In this document: positions 1 through 10,999 of the stretch, in pieces
Numbering within the stretch: the stretch's first letter is position 1
Layout of the letters: each line of letters starts with the position of its first letter
Source of the DNA: Ceriagrion tenellum
Lineage: Eukaryota; Arthropoda; Insecta; Odonata; Coenagrionidae
DNA length: 64,000 nucleotides
Assembly: GCA_963169105.1 (NCBI GenBank)
Contig: OY720636.1
Location: 147,087,941 to 147,151,940, forward strand
Direction: 5' to 3'
The notes under the pieces: model-generated
What the model was told of the DNA's origin: nothing
What the model saw: the letters and a program-made list of their open reading frames with translations, nothing else
Database searches by the model: none
Position numbers and translations under genes: made by a program

Positions 1-2150
1 AATTGTCAGCTGAATTTTAAAACAGTAAGGGGGTCAACGGAAAGACTCACTGGCTGGTGAAAGATTACTATGATGTCACTTAAACGAAATTCAAAAGTAT
101 TCTTGTTAGGAGTACGGATAAAAACTTTGTCATAAAAACTGGAAATTAAGCTATGAGACGAGTAGTATACTAGATGAAACTATTTAAGGGCGAAGGAATT
201 ATATATCCATTTCAAAAATCTGCAGAAGTGTCATCCGCTTAACACTGCACACAGTGGTGAAGAGTATTAATACCTCATTATGTGGTTTCACGACTTCAAA
301 CTAATGGTGATCAGAGTGGGTCACAAAGATTTAGTTTGAAACTAGTTATGGCCATCATCATCATTGGTCCTTCAATGCTAATATTCGCCAAATTCCGCCC
401 CGACTATCTGATGCGAGTTCCTTTACTCCCCGGTATTTATTGTAATAATCTTTCTTATTTTTATTTGGAAAATGTATTGATCTTTGGCTTTCGTCTTGAG
501 ACTTTTCCCTCCATTTTTCCTTCATTAATATGCTTCAGAATCCTCTACGTGCCTCAGAGTTTGCCCAATCCATCCCATTTTTCTTTTCTGTTTATGGCTC
601 CATACGCTTCTTCCCTCTTCCACTATACTGTATGCATCTCCATATTTTTATTTTAATCTACCCATATGATTTTTAGAATTCTCTTCCAAATACTACTGGT
701 CATGTTATAAATTCCAAAACGTATCTCCTTTATGATTCCATGTTCATAGTTATGTCCTCTAAGAGGAAGAAAGTAAGGAGCAATTTGGCTTAAGTTATGG
801 TTCGCTGTGCGTATCAAAAAATGTAACTATTTTAATTAGACATAACTGGAAATAAAAAGAACTGGATGAAAAAGAAAAAACCACGATCCTCTGTTAAATA
901 CACGTCTGGAAATGGGTTTCATACCAGATGGTGACAAGCCACTTCGTAAACGACACCGCAGTACCGACACACAACAAACGAATACTTCTTAAACGCGACA
1001 TCTCGTACCTGAGACATCTCATAACTTGCCAGTTCGTTAACGCACAATTTGGGGACCAACTCGTAACTGAAAGTGATTATGAAAGCTGGTAGTCCATTAT
1101 TGGACCCTATGAGAATTATTCATAGCCAAATTTGCAATAATCCGTGCTGCATGATAAAATGTTACAAAATGGTTGAGCGTTGATACATCGGGAATATAGT
1201 TCTCACCATGTAGTTGCAAGAATGGTATGGGCCGTTTCGGAGGTCCGGAAGTCGGTGGACCATCCATAAAACAGTTAAATTATTGCAAGGCTCAGAAACG
1301 GGCTCCGGTGAGCAAACTATTCTTCCGAGAATTTCCTAATCGTATTCACCTTTTCTGGAGTCTCTCGCTTTTGAGTTTCAAGAAAGATGAGAGCAACGGG
1401 ATTTTGCGGCTAGGCAGCACGACTTCGGGTGAGTAATTGTGAAAAAATATCGTCACGACAAATTCTGGGACTGAGGAAGAAACAGCGATTTATTGAGATG
1501 GGCAAATATTAACAACGAAAATTGAAGAAATTCGAAACATTCCCTGCTGTCCAAGCTCCATTATCCAGACACACACAATGTCATTGAATTGAATGTGAGA
1601 TTTTTTTCTGGGATTTCCTTTAGTGAGACACTTTGACAAGGATGATTTCCATTTTACCTATCTAAAATATAAAGTATATAGCAACAATCATATGGTAAAG
1701 CGGAGAAATATCCAACAAGCTACGTTAACATTTTACTGCACTTAGCAATCCCCATAGAACTAGAGGAATCATGATAAAAAAATTTTGTCCGAACAACTAT
1801 CGCCGAGACATCGAGGACTACAACCGCAACGTTCGGTTCAAATGATTAAGCTTATCTATATTGTACAATCAATTTTCAACCCTTTAGCGAATAAATGAAA
1901 CGTCAACGATATATCCCCTTCGGTCGAGGATATTTTCTGGTTAAGGACATGAAATCTTAAAGTCAACACTAAAGATCGAGTACATATCAGGAGGAAGGCG
2001 CGTGTTGTAAAACACAATGTTTCTTTTCTCAGGGATTCAATCTCTCCTCAAGAAATATAACTGACCGCCAAGCAAGTGATTCGCAAAAATGAACCAAATA
2101 AGAGCATAAAATGGAATCTTTATTTTTCCTTCTCCGTCCACGAAATAGAT
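1..2150. other. Unassigned intergenic/intronic DNA
   Basis: AT-rich sequence with only short ORFs (for example 282-656 and 1227-1436) that show no recognisable domain or protein-like composition. I see no RNA gene, transposon end or tandem array. Confidence 0.6.
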
Positions 2151-2159
2151 TTCCTGATA

Positions 2160-2930
2160 GAACAGGAAACAATCTACAATGCCCTCGGGCTGGACTCCGT
2201 ATGAGCGAAGCGAGGTCCAGAATTCTTTTTCGGAGGACGTCTAACAAAGGAGAGTGAGGCAAGGCCCCTGGGGGCCGAGGGGGTGGTTGGGGGAGGTCAG
2301 AATCTGGGGGGCGGTGGCGGCCGAGAACGGGACACCACGGCGGTCGTAGGGGCGGCGGGATCTGAACGACGGGCAATGGGCGGATTGTATCCGACACATC
2401 CGCCCCAAATGCTTGATCGGGAAAGACCTCTTCCTCCCCCGGAGGCGGGGGGAAGAGGGAACAGTAAATCCAGAAACGCCGTCGGGGGGCCACGGAGAGG
2501 AGACCACCGCCACCACCGAGAGGGGGGCCCCACCGCCACCCTCGGCGACAGAAGACGGGAAAATACTCTGCCCGGTCGAAATGGAGAGGAATAAAAGGAA
2601 ACGGAGGAAGTTTCTCTCTTATTTTATAGTTATTGATGTCACCTTGTGCGACCTACACCATCTGACCGGCGCTTACCATCCCTCCACCGCCAGTCCTCCC
2701 GCCTTCCACCCCACCCCCACTGCCTCCAGCCCCCAACCTCCCCTTCTACATCCAGGACAGAGATTACACGACCATTGTCGCCGCTTTCCGCGATCGTAAA
2801 CTTGAATCCACCGCGACGGGTGGGCTTAATCTCCCTGATTCCCCTTTACCATCCTCGGCGATCACCCCCCTACCCACACACATACACTCTTCCTCCCCTT
2901 TACACTCACCAACCGTGAAGTTCCTGGCAC
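2160..2930. promoter_or_regulatory. GC-rich, CpG-containing block, possible promoter or 5' exon region
   Basis: A sharp rise in G+C inside AT-rich surroundings, with G-runs and CpG on the left half (about 2230-2560) and C-rich, pyrimidine-biased sequence on the right (about 2650-2900). Overlapping ORFs occur in four frames on both strands (for example 2283-2594 plus and 2029-2493 minus). They are rich in Pro, Arg and Gly as expected from composition and match no family I know. A CpG-rich regulatory region or untranslated first exon is the best guess; transcription cannot be shown from sequence alone. Confidence 0.3.
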
Positions 2931-3609
2931 GGACCTGCGCTTAAAAGAAAGGAAGTGGAAGCAGAGAGAATGGAGGGAAACGACGGACGAGAAGAGAGAG
3001 GGAGAGAGGGCATTAGAGGGAACAAGGCAGAGGTTTCAGGGGTAATGGAAAGGTTTTCTTATCGTCACACTTAACAACCTTCCTTCCCTGCTTTGTTGTA
3101 AATTCTGGATTTCGAAATTAAAGGTGGTTGGAGTGGAAACCTTCAGTCATCGAGTGCACATTTTAATGACTTTTCAGGAGCGTTGAAAACCAATTCTTGA
3201 ACCACATACCACTTACACACTTACTTTGTAAGAGTACTATTATGTTGTAGTATGAGCATCTGTTTATACGGTAACAATCATACTAATAGTAACATATTTG
3301 ACGTGACAACTATACCTTAAAATTTTCGTCATTATTATTGCATAGTAATGGCCTGGATTTACGGCGAGGGACAAAATTGAGGGGAGAACCATAAATAAAT
3401 ACGTGTTTATTACTCAAAATGATGCCTTGATCTTTGTGAGCCACATTTATTATAATGATATTTCGCGTTTACGAGACTATATGTACTCTGTTGCTTCGTA
3501 ATATGAGCCAAGATCCATAAGATAACGTATAAAAACAGCATTTTATTGCCCAGAAACCAGATTGGAAATATGCCATTTCTTTCATTTTTATTTACACATA
3601 TTACCACTT

Positions 3610-4094
3610 GGGTTGACCAAAAAGTAATGCCCCACAATTTTTGCTCAAAAACTATTAATTTTACACAAATGACATTTTCACATACGAAAAAATGATATTT
3701 TAACTACTCATTGTATTTTTCCACATAATCTCCCTCAAATTCTCTTTCCTTCCTCCAGCGATTCACTCTCTAGGGCTTCTTATGCTCTGTAGGTGCCAAT
3801 CATCGCTCTGGATAATTTAAAATGGCTTTATAATGGAAATTACGAAGCAGTTTTAATGCTTTTGCGTCTTCAGTTTTTGCCGGACTGGTATTTGCGAGAC
3901 TAATCTCGCAGTCTGTCCTCTGCAGAGTCCACAAAATTGTTCAGAGCTCTCAGATGTATAATAGCGTATCGCTGTAATAACCTGAAAAGACATTTGCGTC
4001 CAATGGAGATGTATCATTCGATGACCGTTTGAACGCACTGATTTCTGTAACTAGGGAGTGTTTTAAGTTTGGGGCATGACTTTTTGGGCGACCG
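3610..4094 (-). mobile_element. Mariner-like DNA transposon relic with terminal inverted repeats
   Basis: The left end (3610-3634) and right end (4070-4094) are inverted copies of about 25 bp with a few mismatches, sharing the core CCAAAAAGT..ATGCCCCA, close to mariner-family termini. Inside the left end, the minus strand reads a short C-terminal peptide at 3704-3766 containing NRWRK and GDYVEK before a stop. This is the characteristic end of mariner transposases. At about 485 bp the element is far shorter than a roughly 1.3-kb autonomous mariner and has no catalytic D,D34D region. It is therefore an internally deleted, non-autonomous copy. I could not fix a TA duplication because the exact ends are eroded. 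Confidence 0.65.
3704..3769 (-). pseudogene. Mariner transposase C-terminal fragment
   Basis: Reading leftward, the frame gives RVNRWRKEREFEGDYVEKYNE and a TAG stop at 3704-3706; another TAG precedes it. The tryptophan/arginine patch followed by GDYVEK is the conserved tail of mariner-family transposases. Nothing of the catalytic core remains nearby. Recognition rests on this short motif plus the flanking inverted repeats. Confidence 0.55.
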
Positions 4095-4500
4095 TCGTAA
4101 TAAGAGCACGGATGCAAAGTCTCATGAAAATCTATTCATAAATATCACTTGATTCAACCACTTAAATTAGCCCATGTTTGTACCAAAGTCGACCACTGTG
4201 CAGCATTAAGAATTGCTTCGAAAGATATTCTCTTCGTCCTTCGTATCGCCGGAGATCGTTGGATAAAGCGCCACCCCCCTTTTCCATGCTGGTTCCCCTC
4301 CCAGTGCCTCCGTTTTTGATCCTCTTCTCGGGGCCAGTGAGCGGAAGGGTACTTGCATCGGGTCTTGTCCCTTCGTAACCAACTGACAAGTTTCATCAAA
4401 ATCCCACCTTCGAGAAGAATTAAAGAGTTTTTTTTAATCGGTGCAAAAATAGGCATTAGAATGAAACTCGGAGCGATGAACTGTCATGTGAAACTCTAAA
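4095..4500. other. Spacer with two overlapping minus-strand ORFs, unrecognised
   Basis: Two overlapping minus-strand frames (4154-4456 and 4162-4389) are open through a moderately GC-rich stretch just outside the mariner end. Neither resembles a family I know. They could be part of a larger decayed transposon or chance ORFs. Confidence 0.25.
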
Positions 4501-4744
4501 AAATACCTCTTAAATTAGCAAAAGAATAATGGCTAGAACTAATATAAAGGATTGATGGATGCACACTTACTTTATTTATCCACTTCAAAGTCGAAGTGAG
4601 CATATGGAGGTGGAGAATGTCAACAGACTGCAGGACATTTGATATTGCCGCAGGATGATTTTGGAACAGCACAAACACACACAAACAGATATCCTCAGAA
4701 GTAAAATGAAACTAAATTTTTAAAAGTATAAAAAACCGACCTAC

Positions 4745-5060
4745 CAATTAGAAGCCACCTGGCCTCAGAGAGAGGGAATATACAGCGGTTAAATTCAAGT
4801 CCATTTACGGTTGAAGACGATGAACTACCTGCACCCGGCAAGGCAAAGGTTCGGGGTTCGATTTCAGGTCCATGCCGATTTTTTTCTCGTGGCAATTTCT
4901 ATGTCTTTCACCCCCGTATCTGCGTCCGGTTTAAATCACGTCACATAATCCAAGCACGAAGTATGTGCTGGATCAGGATACAGGCAGTTGGTTGCGGCTT
5001 TCTTGAAGCCCTCATCTCCCTTGCGTTACCATATTGAATGGAACGCAAGGGCTTAAGGCC
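4745..5060 (+). repeat. tRNA-derived SINE, copy 1, with downstream hairpin
   Basis: A box-B-like GGTTCGATTTC lies at about 4855-4865 with tRNA-like sequence upstream. The body resembles copy 2 about 300 bp downstream: both carry an AAGGCAAAGG/CAGGCAAAGG segment before box B, then a TTTTCT-rich part and a TATCTGCGNCCGG segment. At 5018-5051 there is a 10-bp perfect stem (CCCTTGCGTT/AACGCAAGGG) around a 14-nt loop. Pol III transcription is inferred only from box B. Confidence 0.5.
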
Positions 5061-5109
5061 TAGAACCCTGGTATCCGCCAAAATTTTTCCTTGCTCAGTA
5101 TCCCCAACA

Positions 5110-5280
5110 AATAAAAACTAGTGTGAGGAAGCCTGAGTAGCATAGAGGTATGCACATCGACGCAACCAGGCAAAGGCCCATGGTTTGATGCCAGCTCCAG
5201 GACAATAGTTATCGCGGAAATGTCTACGTATTTTCTGCGGTATCTGCGGCCGGCTTGAGTTCTGTCACAAATCCATACTT
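5110..5280 (+). repeat. tRNA-derived SINE, copy 2
   Basis: The tRNA-like head (about 5125-5200) has an A-box-like GAGTAGCATAGAGG and a degraded B box GGTTTGATGCC. The body has the same TCTACGTATTTTCTGCGGTATCTGCGGCCGG order as copy 1. It is diverged enough to be a separate old insertion, or the pair could be a duplicated segment. Confidence 0.45.
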
Positions 5281-5959
5281 TGCCAAAGCTAAAGGATCAA
5301 TATAAAAACGAACAGTATAGCAAAAAACACAAATTTACACGAGCTAAATTTTCTATTTGTCATCACAAAACTACCAAAATGTTTCCCGTCACAAACCTGA
5401 CTGCAATTATTATACCTCCTATGTATTGTCAGAACCCTCTTCCTCACCGAGCCAGTGGATTCCAGGGCAATTCTCACGGCTGGAGGCACTTCCTGTCAAC
5501 GATAAGGGGAATGGAAGCATGAGAAGTTATAGTAGATTCCATCGCGGATGTGTAAATCATCGAAATAAATACCTTATTCCACCATTATCATTATTTTGGT
5601 AAAAACTCAAGATTGAGGTAACTGACTGCTATACTAAGTCAAAACCAAAATTGAGGTAAAAATATTCATACTATTACGCGAATAAATTATTAATGTGCAC
5701 TTTGTACAGCAGCATGAGCCGATACAGCGCCATTTCCTGAGAATTAACATATTTAGCCTCCAAATATCGCAGCAGTAAGCTCGTAACTCACAAAAATAGG
5801 TGAAGGCAACGAGAGACCTATGTATAAATTTTCTACATTTTTTCGTTGTTATTCACAGTTTCAGCCAAAATGGCATTTATAATACTGAGAAACTGGCCTT
5901 TAAGTTCATTAAACAGACTCGGTCTCTATTGGTCACACAATAGCTCAAAATTCACAGAT

Positions 5960-6115
5960 AAAAAGTCGCTCACCTGGACCGAGATTCAAACACAGATGAG
6001 AGCGTTGAACGTTAGGGACGAACCCATTGCGAAAGCGAGGGGGTGCGGGTTCGATTCCCAGTCTAGGTGAACTATTTTCTCACAGTGAATTTCATACAAT
6101 TATGTGTCGACTAGC
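5960..6115 (+). repeat. tRNA-like SINE with inverted left arm
   Basis: A box B and T-arm-like stretch GCGGGTTCGATTCCCAGTCTAGG (6045-6067) is followed by a CTCACAGTGAATTTCATACAAT tail. Upstream, 5970-5991 carries the opposite-strand version of the same tRNA 3' half (CACCTGGACCGAGATTCAAAC), so the copy folds back on itself. The same arrangement occurs at 37.7 kb. The D-arm and anticodon arm are too diverged to assign an amino acid. Confidence 0.45.
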
Positions 6116-6312
6116 GAGTAACCTCTCTTAAAGTTACTGCTCGACCGTATCCTAAGTTATTTGAATTTTTCCAAGTAAACACTTTTGCGTTTAAAGTTGG
6201 GCCCTGCCTCGCGGACAATAGCGCCTTGCGCTTACACGCGGGTACTCCATGGTGTTATACGCGCAGTAAATGTGTGGTCCTTGAAGACCCCATTAGATTC
6301 GCAATGAAAGAG

Positions 6313-6440
6313 GACCTGTGGGATAGCTTAAATGGTTAGAGCACTCAAAATTGAGGGGACTTGGTTCGAATCCCAAACAGGGCAAATGAGTTTTCCACTG
6401 TAAATTTCACATAACAACATAAAGAAAATGAAATTAAAGT
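6313..6440 (+). repeat. tRNA-derived SINE
   Basis: The head GGATAGCTTAAATGGTTAGAGCA (A-box region), the ACTCAAAATTGAGG arm and TTGGTTCGAATCCCAA (T arm, B box) reproduce the tRNA-like organisation of the 37.7-kb copy. The same short tail follows (TTTTCCACTGTAAATTTCACA). Acceptor pairing is poor, so this is a SINE or tRNA pseudogene rather than a functional tRNA. Confidence 0.6.
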
Positions 6441-6539
6441 AATTTTCATTTCACACTTGAAGATGAGGGCGTTAAAATAAGTGCTCTCAGTTAACCGGAA
6501 AACGTTTGTCCGGGTGTACCTCGACATCCGAGCCACGAG

Positions 6540-6800
6540 TCTCACAGTCGCGCGGGACTGGAGAGGAGGGGATGAGGCGGGAGGAAAGGGATGAGGCGGG
6601 GGAGTAGGAGTGAGGCAGTGACGAAGATGATTGGAAATGTTTCTTTTATGAGGAGGGGGGGGGCGAGAGGGGCAGAGGGCTGCTCCGGTTCGTTGAACTG
6701 CGCCTTAATTGTTTGTCTCTGCCTGACGCAAAAGGGGAGGGGGAAATGGAGGGGAGGAGAGGAGGAATTCATCAATGCGCTACCTTCTAACAAGCTAGAA
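6540..6800. other. G-rich purine block
   Basis: A strongly purine-biased stretch on the plus strand with repeated GAGGCGGGAGG/GAGGGG motifs and a run of G at 6655-6662. It produces ORFs on both strands (6591-6803 plus, 6542-6793 minus) through composition alone. It could be regulatory or degenerate simple repeat. Confidence 0.35.
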
Positions 6801-7887
6801 TAAAATTAATTAACCGGCACAATCACACCAAATAAATAGGAAATTCCCCATTATTTCGGAGTCAATAATTCGAGAGATAAAAAGCATCAAATATTGGTTC
6901 TCAGAACAAATGACGTTCTTATCAAATTCACCGATAAAAGGAAGTGCGCAATTTTACTTTCTGGTCAGCATTATGAAAAATAAACAGTGGATGAAGTGAA
7001 ATGTAAACCTGAGATGATGGTACAATACATTGAAACAAAGGGAAATATCGATTTAGGAGATTAAATACCAACCGAATATTCTTTTGAGCGGAAAAATTTG
7101 TTTTTTTTTATGTATTTAAAAATATATTATATTGTTTTTACTGACAATAATATTCATCGTTTTTAAAATAGCTAATACGGATCATATAAATATGATATTA
7201 ATGGTCTATATTGTGTTATGTAATTTCTACACAACTGAATTAATGGGGAAAACCAACCCACTTCCCGTACTTGGCAGTAAAAAGGTATGAAATACCTTAG
7301 AAGTCTGAGGGTTAACCTGCACCTATCCCAAGAACTCACTTATCACCGTCACCGGTCACCAGATCACTAATGGTCACTGGCATTGGGCATTATCTTATAT
7401 TATTTAACGAGCTATATTTGCATATATCATATCACATAACACACACTATCTTACATGACCATAGCGTGTTTACTTGGAAGATCCATAGGCTATATAAAAA
7501 GGGCCCCAGGACCCTTTAAAAGGACCCTAAAATCAGTAAAAATGTATCTTTATTTGCTTTTTAAAATAACCTTGAATCACGACTTTGGTTTCAAATTTTA
7601 ATCATCCTACCACCAAAAGTATAAAAAAGTTATTCATTGCAGTAGATTTTGTTGTACGCTTCGTATCTGTGCAACAACCCCGCATTTGGGCGAAAATTTT
7701 AAATTACTTTTTTGACCATCTTGCAGTCGAGATAAAAGGTCACCACTGGCTGGGTAAAAGTATGTAGAATTTAATTCTTGTATTAAGTTTTCTACTACCA
7801 TTCGTATTTACTTAAAAAGCGTTTTTATATATATATTTTAAATTTTCTTCGATTTCAACAATTGAATCTTTTCTTAGCAACCAGTGG

Positions 7888-8856
7888 AATACCCATGAAT
7901 ATATATATTATGGATTCGGATGTTCGGCATTGATGCCTAGGCTACGTGTTGCCTAAATTTCCACTTTTAGTTCACTCAGTCCTTGGCGCTTCTTCGATTA
8001 GTCTTTTCTGTTGTTATTGTAAATAGGTGTAGTTGATTGTTGTTAACGTTAGACTGTAGTGAATATTCAATAACGATCGAGGAGAACTGAATTACTTGAT
8101 GCTTTGAATAATATCTTGCTATTTTTGTTACCTAAAATTTACTTTTTAAATGCTAGAGAGGAAATATCTATAACAGGAAATGTGTAAAAGGTTTATAAAA
8201 CGTTCATCGTGTGCCGATTACAATGTTTGCCATAATCCGATTATAATTAGAAATCATTAAGCTTGTTTAGCCTAAACAAAGAATTCAGAATTCCTTGTTT
8301 GAACAGAACTTGCATCGTACCAAGCTGCAAAACAGGGTATGCGTCTACGAGGACCCAAAATAGGAGACGTTGATTGAAAAATAAGAATCTGTTCAAGGCG
8401 GCGGTAAGTGCATTTTTTTACCATCACTACAATGATGGCCATTGAGAATACTCATGAATTCACCTCGCATTATTATTAAATTTCCGTATAGCGATATTCA
8501 CGAAGTGCTAATAAGTAAAATGTGCATTTGTGTAATTAAATTTGGAGAGGAATAAAAATATTTGTAGACAAGACGATACTAAACAAGTGTATAACTACAT
8601 CTCGCGTGTAGTACTACATTTTTTTCCACTGCCCACTGCATTATGATTAATTATAAGTAAGACCCATGTATATTCATGGTAAAACCGTTAAGACGTGTTT
8701 TTTTACAATCTGTCCTCTGTATTTAAATGTCAACTTCCGTCTTTCATCACTAGGCGGAATCACTTCCCAAAAGGTTGTTTGTTTACTGGAATTCTAAACA
8801 AAGCTCTTTGGCAACGAGGTCCCAATCCATAATATATATTCATGGGAATACCTTTG
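7888..8856. mobile_element. Possible MITE-like element bounded by about 25-bp inverted repeats
   Basis: CCCATGAATATATATATTATGGATT near 7892-7916 is repeated in inverse orientation near 8826-8850 (AATCCATAATATATATTCATGGG). The match continues a few bases outward (GGAATACCCATG against GGTATTCCCATG). The interior has no coding capacity. A further CCCATGTATATTCATGG lies inside at 8662-8678. The AT-rich ends make chance or simple-sequence origin possible. Confidence 0.35.
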
Positions 8857-8859
8857 AAC

Positions 8860-9900
8860 GGGATATGTCGTTAGGGCCTATCATTAGGGTTAGGGGTTTA
8901 TCTAATTTTGTATAAAAATGGAATGGTGCCTCAATGAGCGTTACTCTTTTCATTAAAAACTAAGGAGCTGATTTACCTGATATGTTGCATGACTCAAGCA
9001 TATATGCTTACTTGAAATATAGAATTTTTAAAAAATGTCTTCGCACCTCAACCTAGTGACCTAAAAATGCAGTGGTTTTTTTTCTTTTAAATTACCTTCT
9101 AACAAGATATAGGGTTTAAGTTTTAATTGTTGGATGGCGAAAAAAATAAAGTATTTGATTCTTGCATTTCAATTCGTTATACACTTCGTTTTATCTAAAA
9201 ATTACGTCTTCATTGAGAGAATCGCAAATATTTGTCCGATTTCCTCAATAGCTTACTTCCGAGGCATCACTAGCAATGGGAGTTAACAGTAAATTGCTCC
9301 CGAGCGTTTTACGCCTGATCTTATACGTAAAAGAAAAGTAGGGATCCTGAGAGTGGATTACTAGGGGTTTTAGGGTACGAGGAATCTATTTGGGAAAGTT
9401 TAACATCAGTAAAAGCGCGGTTTGCTTAGAAATGCCCAATTTGGTAGGGATTCATCAGCAAAGATCATGTAAGCTAATAATATGAAAACGAGGCTATTAT
9501 CACAACGAGAATATTATGGCGACAGGCTTTTATGTATACCAATCTAATTATGATGCCAACTTTTAGCCCATTAGTATCTTACTAACGTGGAGATTTTTCT
9601 CCTCAGATCTTCATTTAGTAAGAACTATATTTATATGAATATGATAGTTTATAGATCGAGTCAAGGCGGAGGAAGCACTCCTATTAGAAAAACAAATTAA
9701 ACGGAAGGGGGAGAAGCTAAGGGCAAAGTTTACAAGGGACCTTTCATATAAATAAGGAATCTGGCTTTTAAGGCTTTTCATACCAAGGGAAGTCTCGGGT
9801 AGTGTGCTACATTACAGTATTAAAATTTTATCAATCTTAGAGTGAAATAATCTTCTACATGGGCAAACGATAAATGACATTTTCACCTACTTAAATTACC
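8860..9900. other. Unassigned AT-rich spacer
   Basis: No ORF above about 60 codons, no RNA-like fold and no recognisable transposon end were found here. Confidence 0.5.
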
Positions 9901-10039
9901 TTAATTAGATAAAATGGCAAGATCTAACAGTAGGAAAATGCTGATTATAGTTTTAATTATTCAGTTAAAATTGTCGCGTAATATTTTCTTCACCATATTT
10001 CCGAAGAACAACAGAAATCAAGTAAAGAGTAGCTCAAGC

Positions 10040-10545
10040 AGGGGAAGTGTTTATGGCGAAAAGGCAACTGCTGCGTTTAAAGAAGATAGGGTAAAGATGA
10101 CCGAGAAATTAGTATGTAAAAAAATTCGTCTGGAGCGAGACATTATGGGACGGAAGCATGGAGAGTTGGAAAAAGAGACCAGAAAATATATAAAGCTTTC
10201 ATAGCTTGCTATTGGAGGAGAATGCTGAAAATATCATGGAAGGATAAAAGAAGAAATGTATGTTTACAGAAGAGTGAAAGAGGGAATTACCATATTGTAC
10301 ATCATGCAGAAAAGAAAACATCATGGATTCGACACACCCTAAAAATATGGGTTTATTGAGAATATAAATGAAGGAAAAGCCCTATAAGTAAGACATAGGA
10401 AAAATATAAAAACAAATTAAATGGGAAAGTTTATAAGAAAGGCTACTATGGAGTAAGGGAATAATCATAACATAGGGAAGGATTGTGGTTGCAGTCAACC
10501 AATCTTAGGATTGACCGACCGACCAAGGATGATGGCCTTTCTCGC
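10040..10545 (+). pseudogene. Non-LTR retrotransposon 3' coding tail, heavily decayed
   Basis: The plus strand preserves, in shifting frames, the order seen at the C-terminus of a common arthropod non-LTR family: a W/R-M-LKISWKD-like segment (about 10220-10250), an RV-region, a WIRHTLK-like segment (about 10325-10350), a GK..K-rich stretch and a short 3' sequence, TCAACCAATCTTAGGATTGA, at about 10495-10515. The relic at 48.42-48.76 kb has the same order and the same 3' sequence, which is the main support. The ORF at 9914-10204 overlaps the start but does not look like the family. Confidence 0.45.
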
Positions 10546-10814
10546 GCTTGATCACGAAATATCATCCGTGACACCAAAAACAACTTCACATTCTTTCCTC
10601 TCCATATAATTTCAATTCCATCGGCCGCTTTCCTTTCGTACGTGAGTAAGCGTGAGTGGGCTTTTGTCGCTGGGGATGGGAATTAGGGCACGTTGAATAA
10701 TACTCAGACCGCGATGTTCAGCGGAGTGCCAGCGCGGATAAAGAAAAAACTTCTCTCGCGACAGAAGATTTTTGTCCCCTCTTCAACCCCACAGTTAGAA
10801 TGCTCAATGACGAA

Positions 10815-10965
10815 AAAGAGGAGCTATTTCGCTCTGGTTAGACCAAACATCGGATGTATCGCTGGGATTTGGGATCCAACGCAGAAAGCTTTGACCCGCA
10901 AAATATATGGAATGCAAAGGAAAGCTGCGCGCTTCTTTTTAAACTGCTGCAAGTGGACGTGACGT
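10815..10965 (+). pseudogene. Reverse transcriptase C-terminal fragment, CR1/L2/jockey-like
   Basis: Within the ORF 10693-10962, the second half contains SYFALVRP, IWDPTQK and QRKAARFFLN in that order. It aligns by eye with SYFTLVRLHLEYVASIWDP and QRRSATFV in the minus-strand element at 28.0-28.3 kb. These motifs lie in the thumb/C-terminal part of CR1-, L2- and jockey-type reverse transcriptases. No catalytic FADD is present, so only a 3' scrap remains. Confidence 0.6.
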
Positions 10966-10999
10966 TTCCTGCAAGTGACGCAAGGATCAGTTTGGGAAC

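Noticed and set aside
282..656. 124-codon ORF with hydrophobic segments
   Set aside because: Hydrophobicity comes from T-rich codons. There is no family resemblance and no supporting context.
2029..2594. Overlapping Pro/Arg/Gly-rich ORFs on both strands
   Set aside because: They follow from GC-rich, stop-poor composition. Both strands are open and no domain or periodicity is seen.
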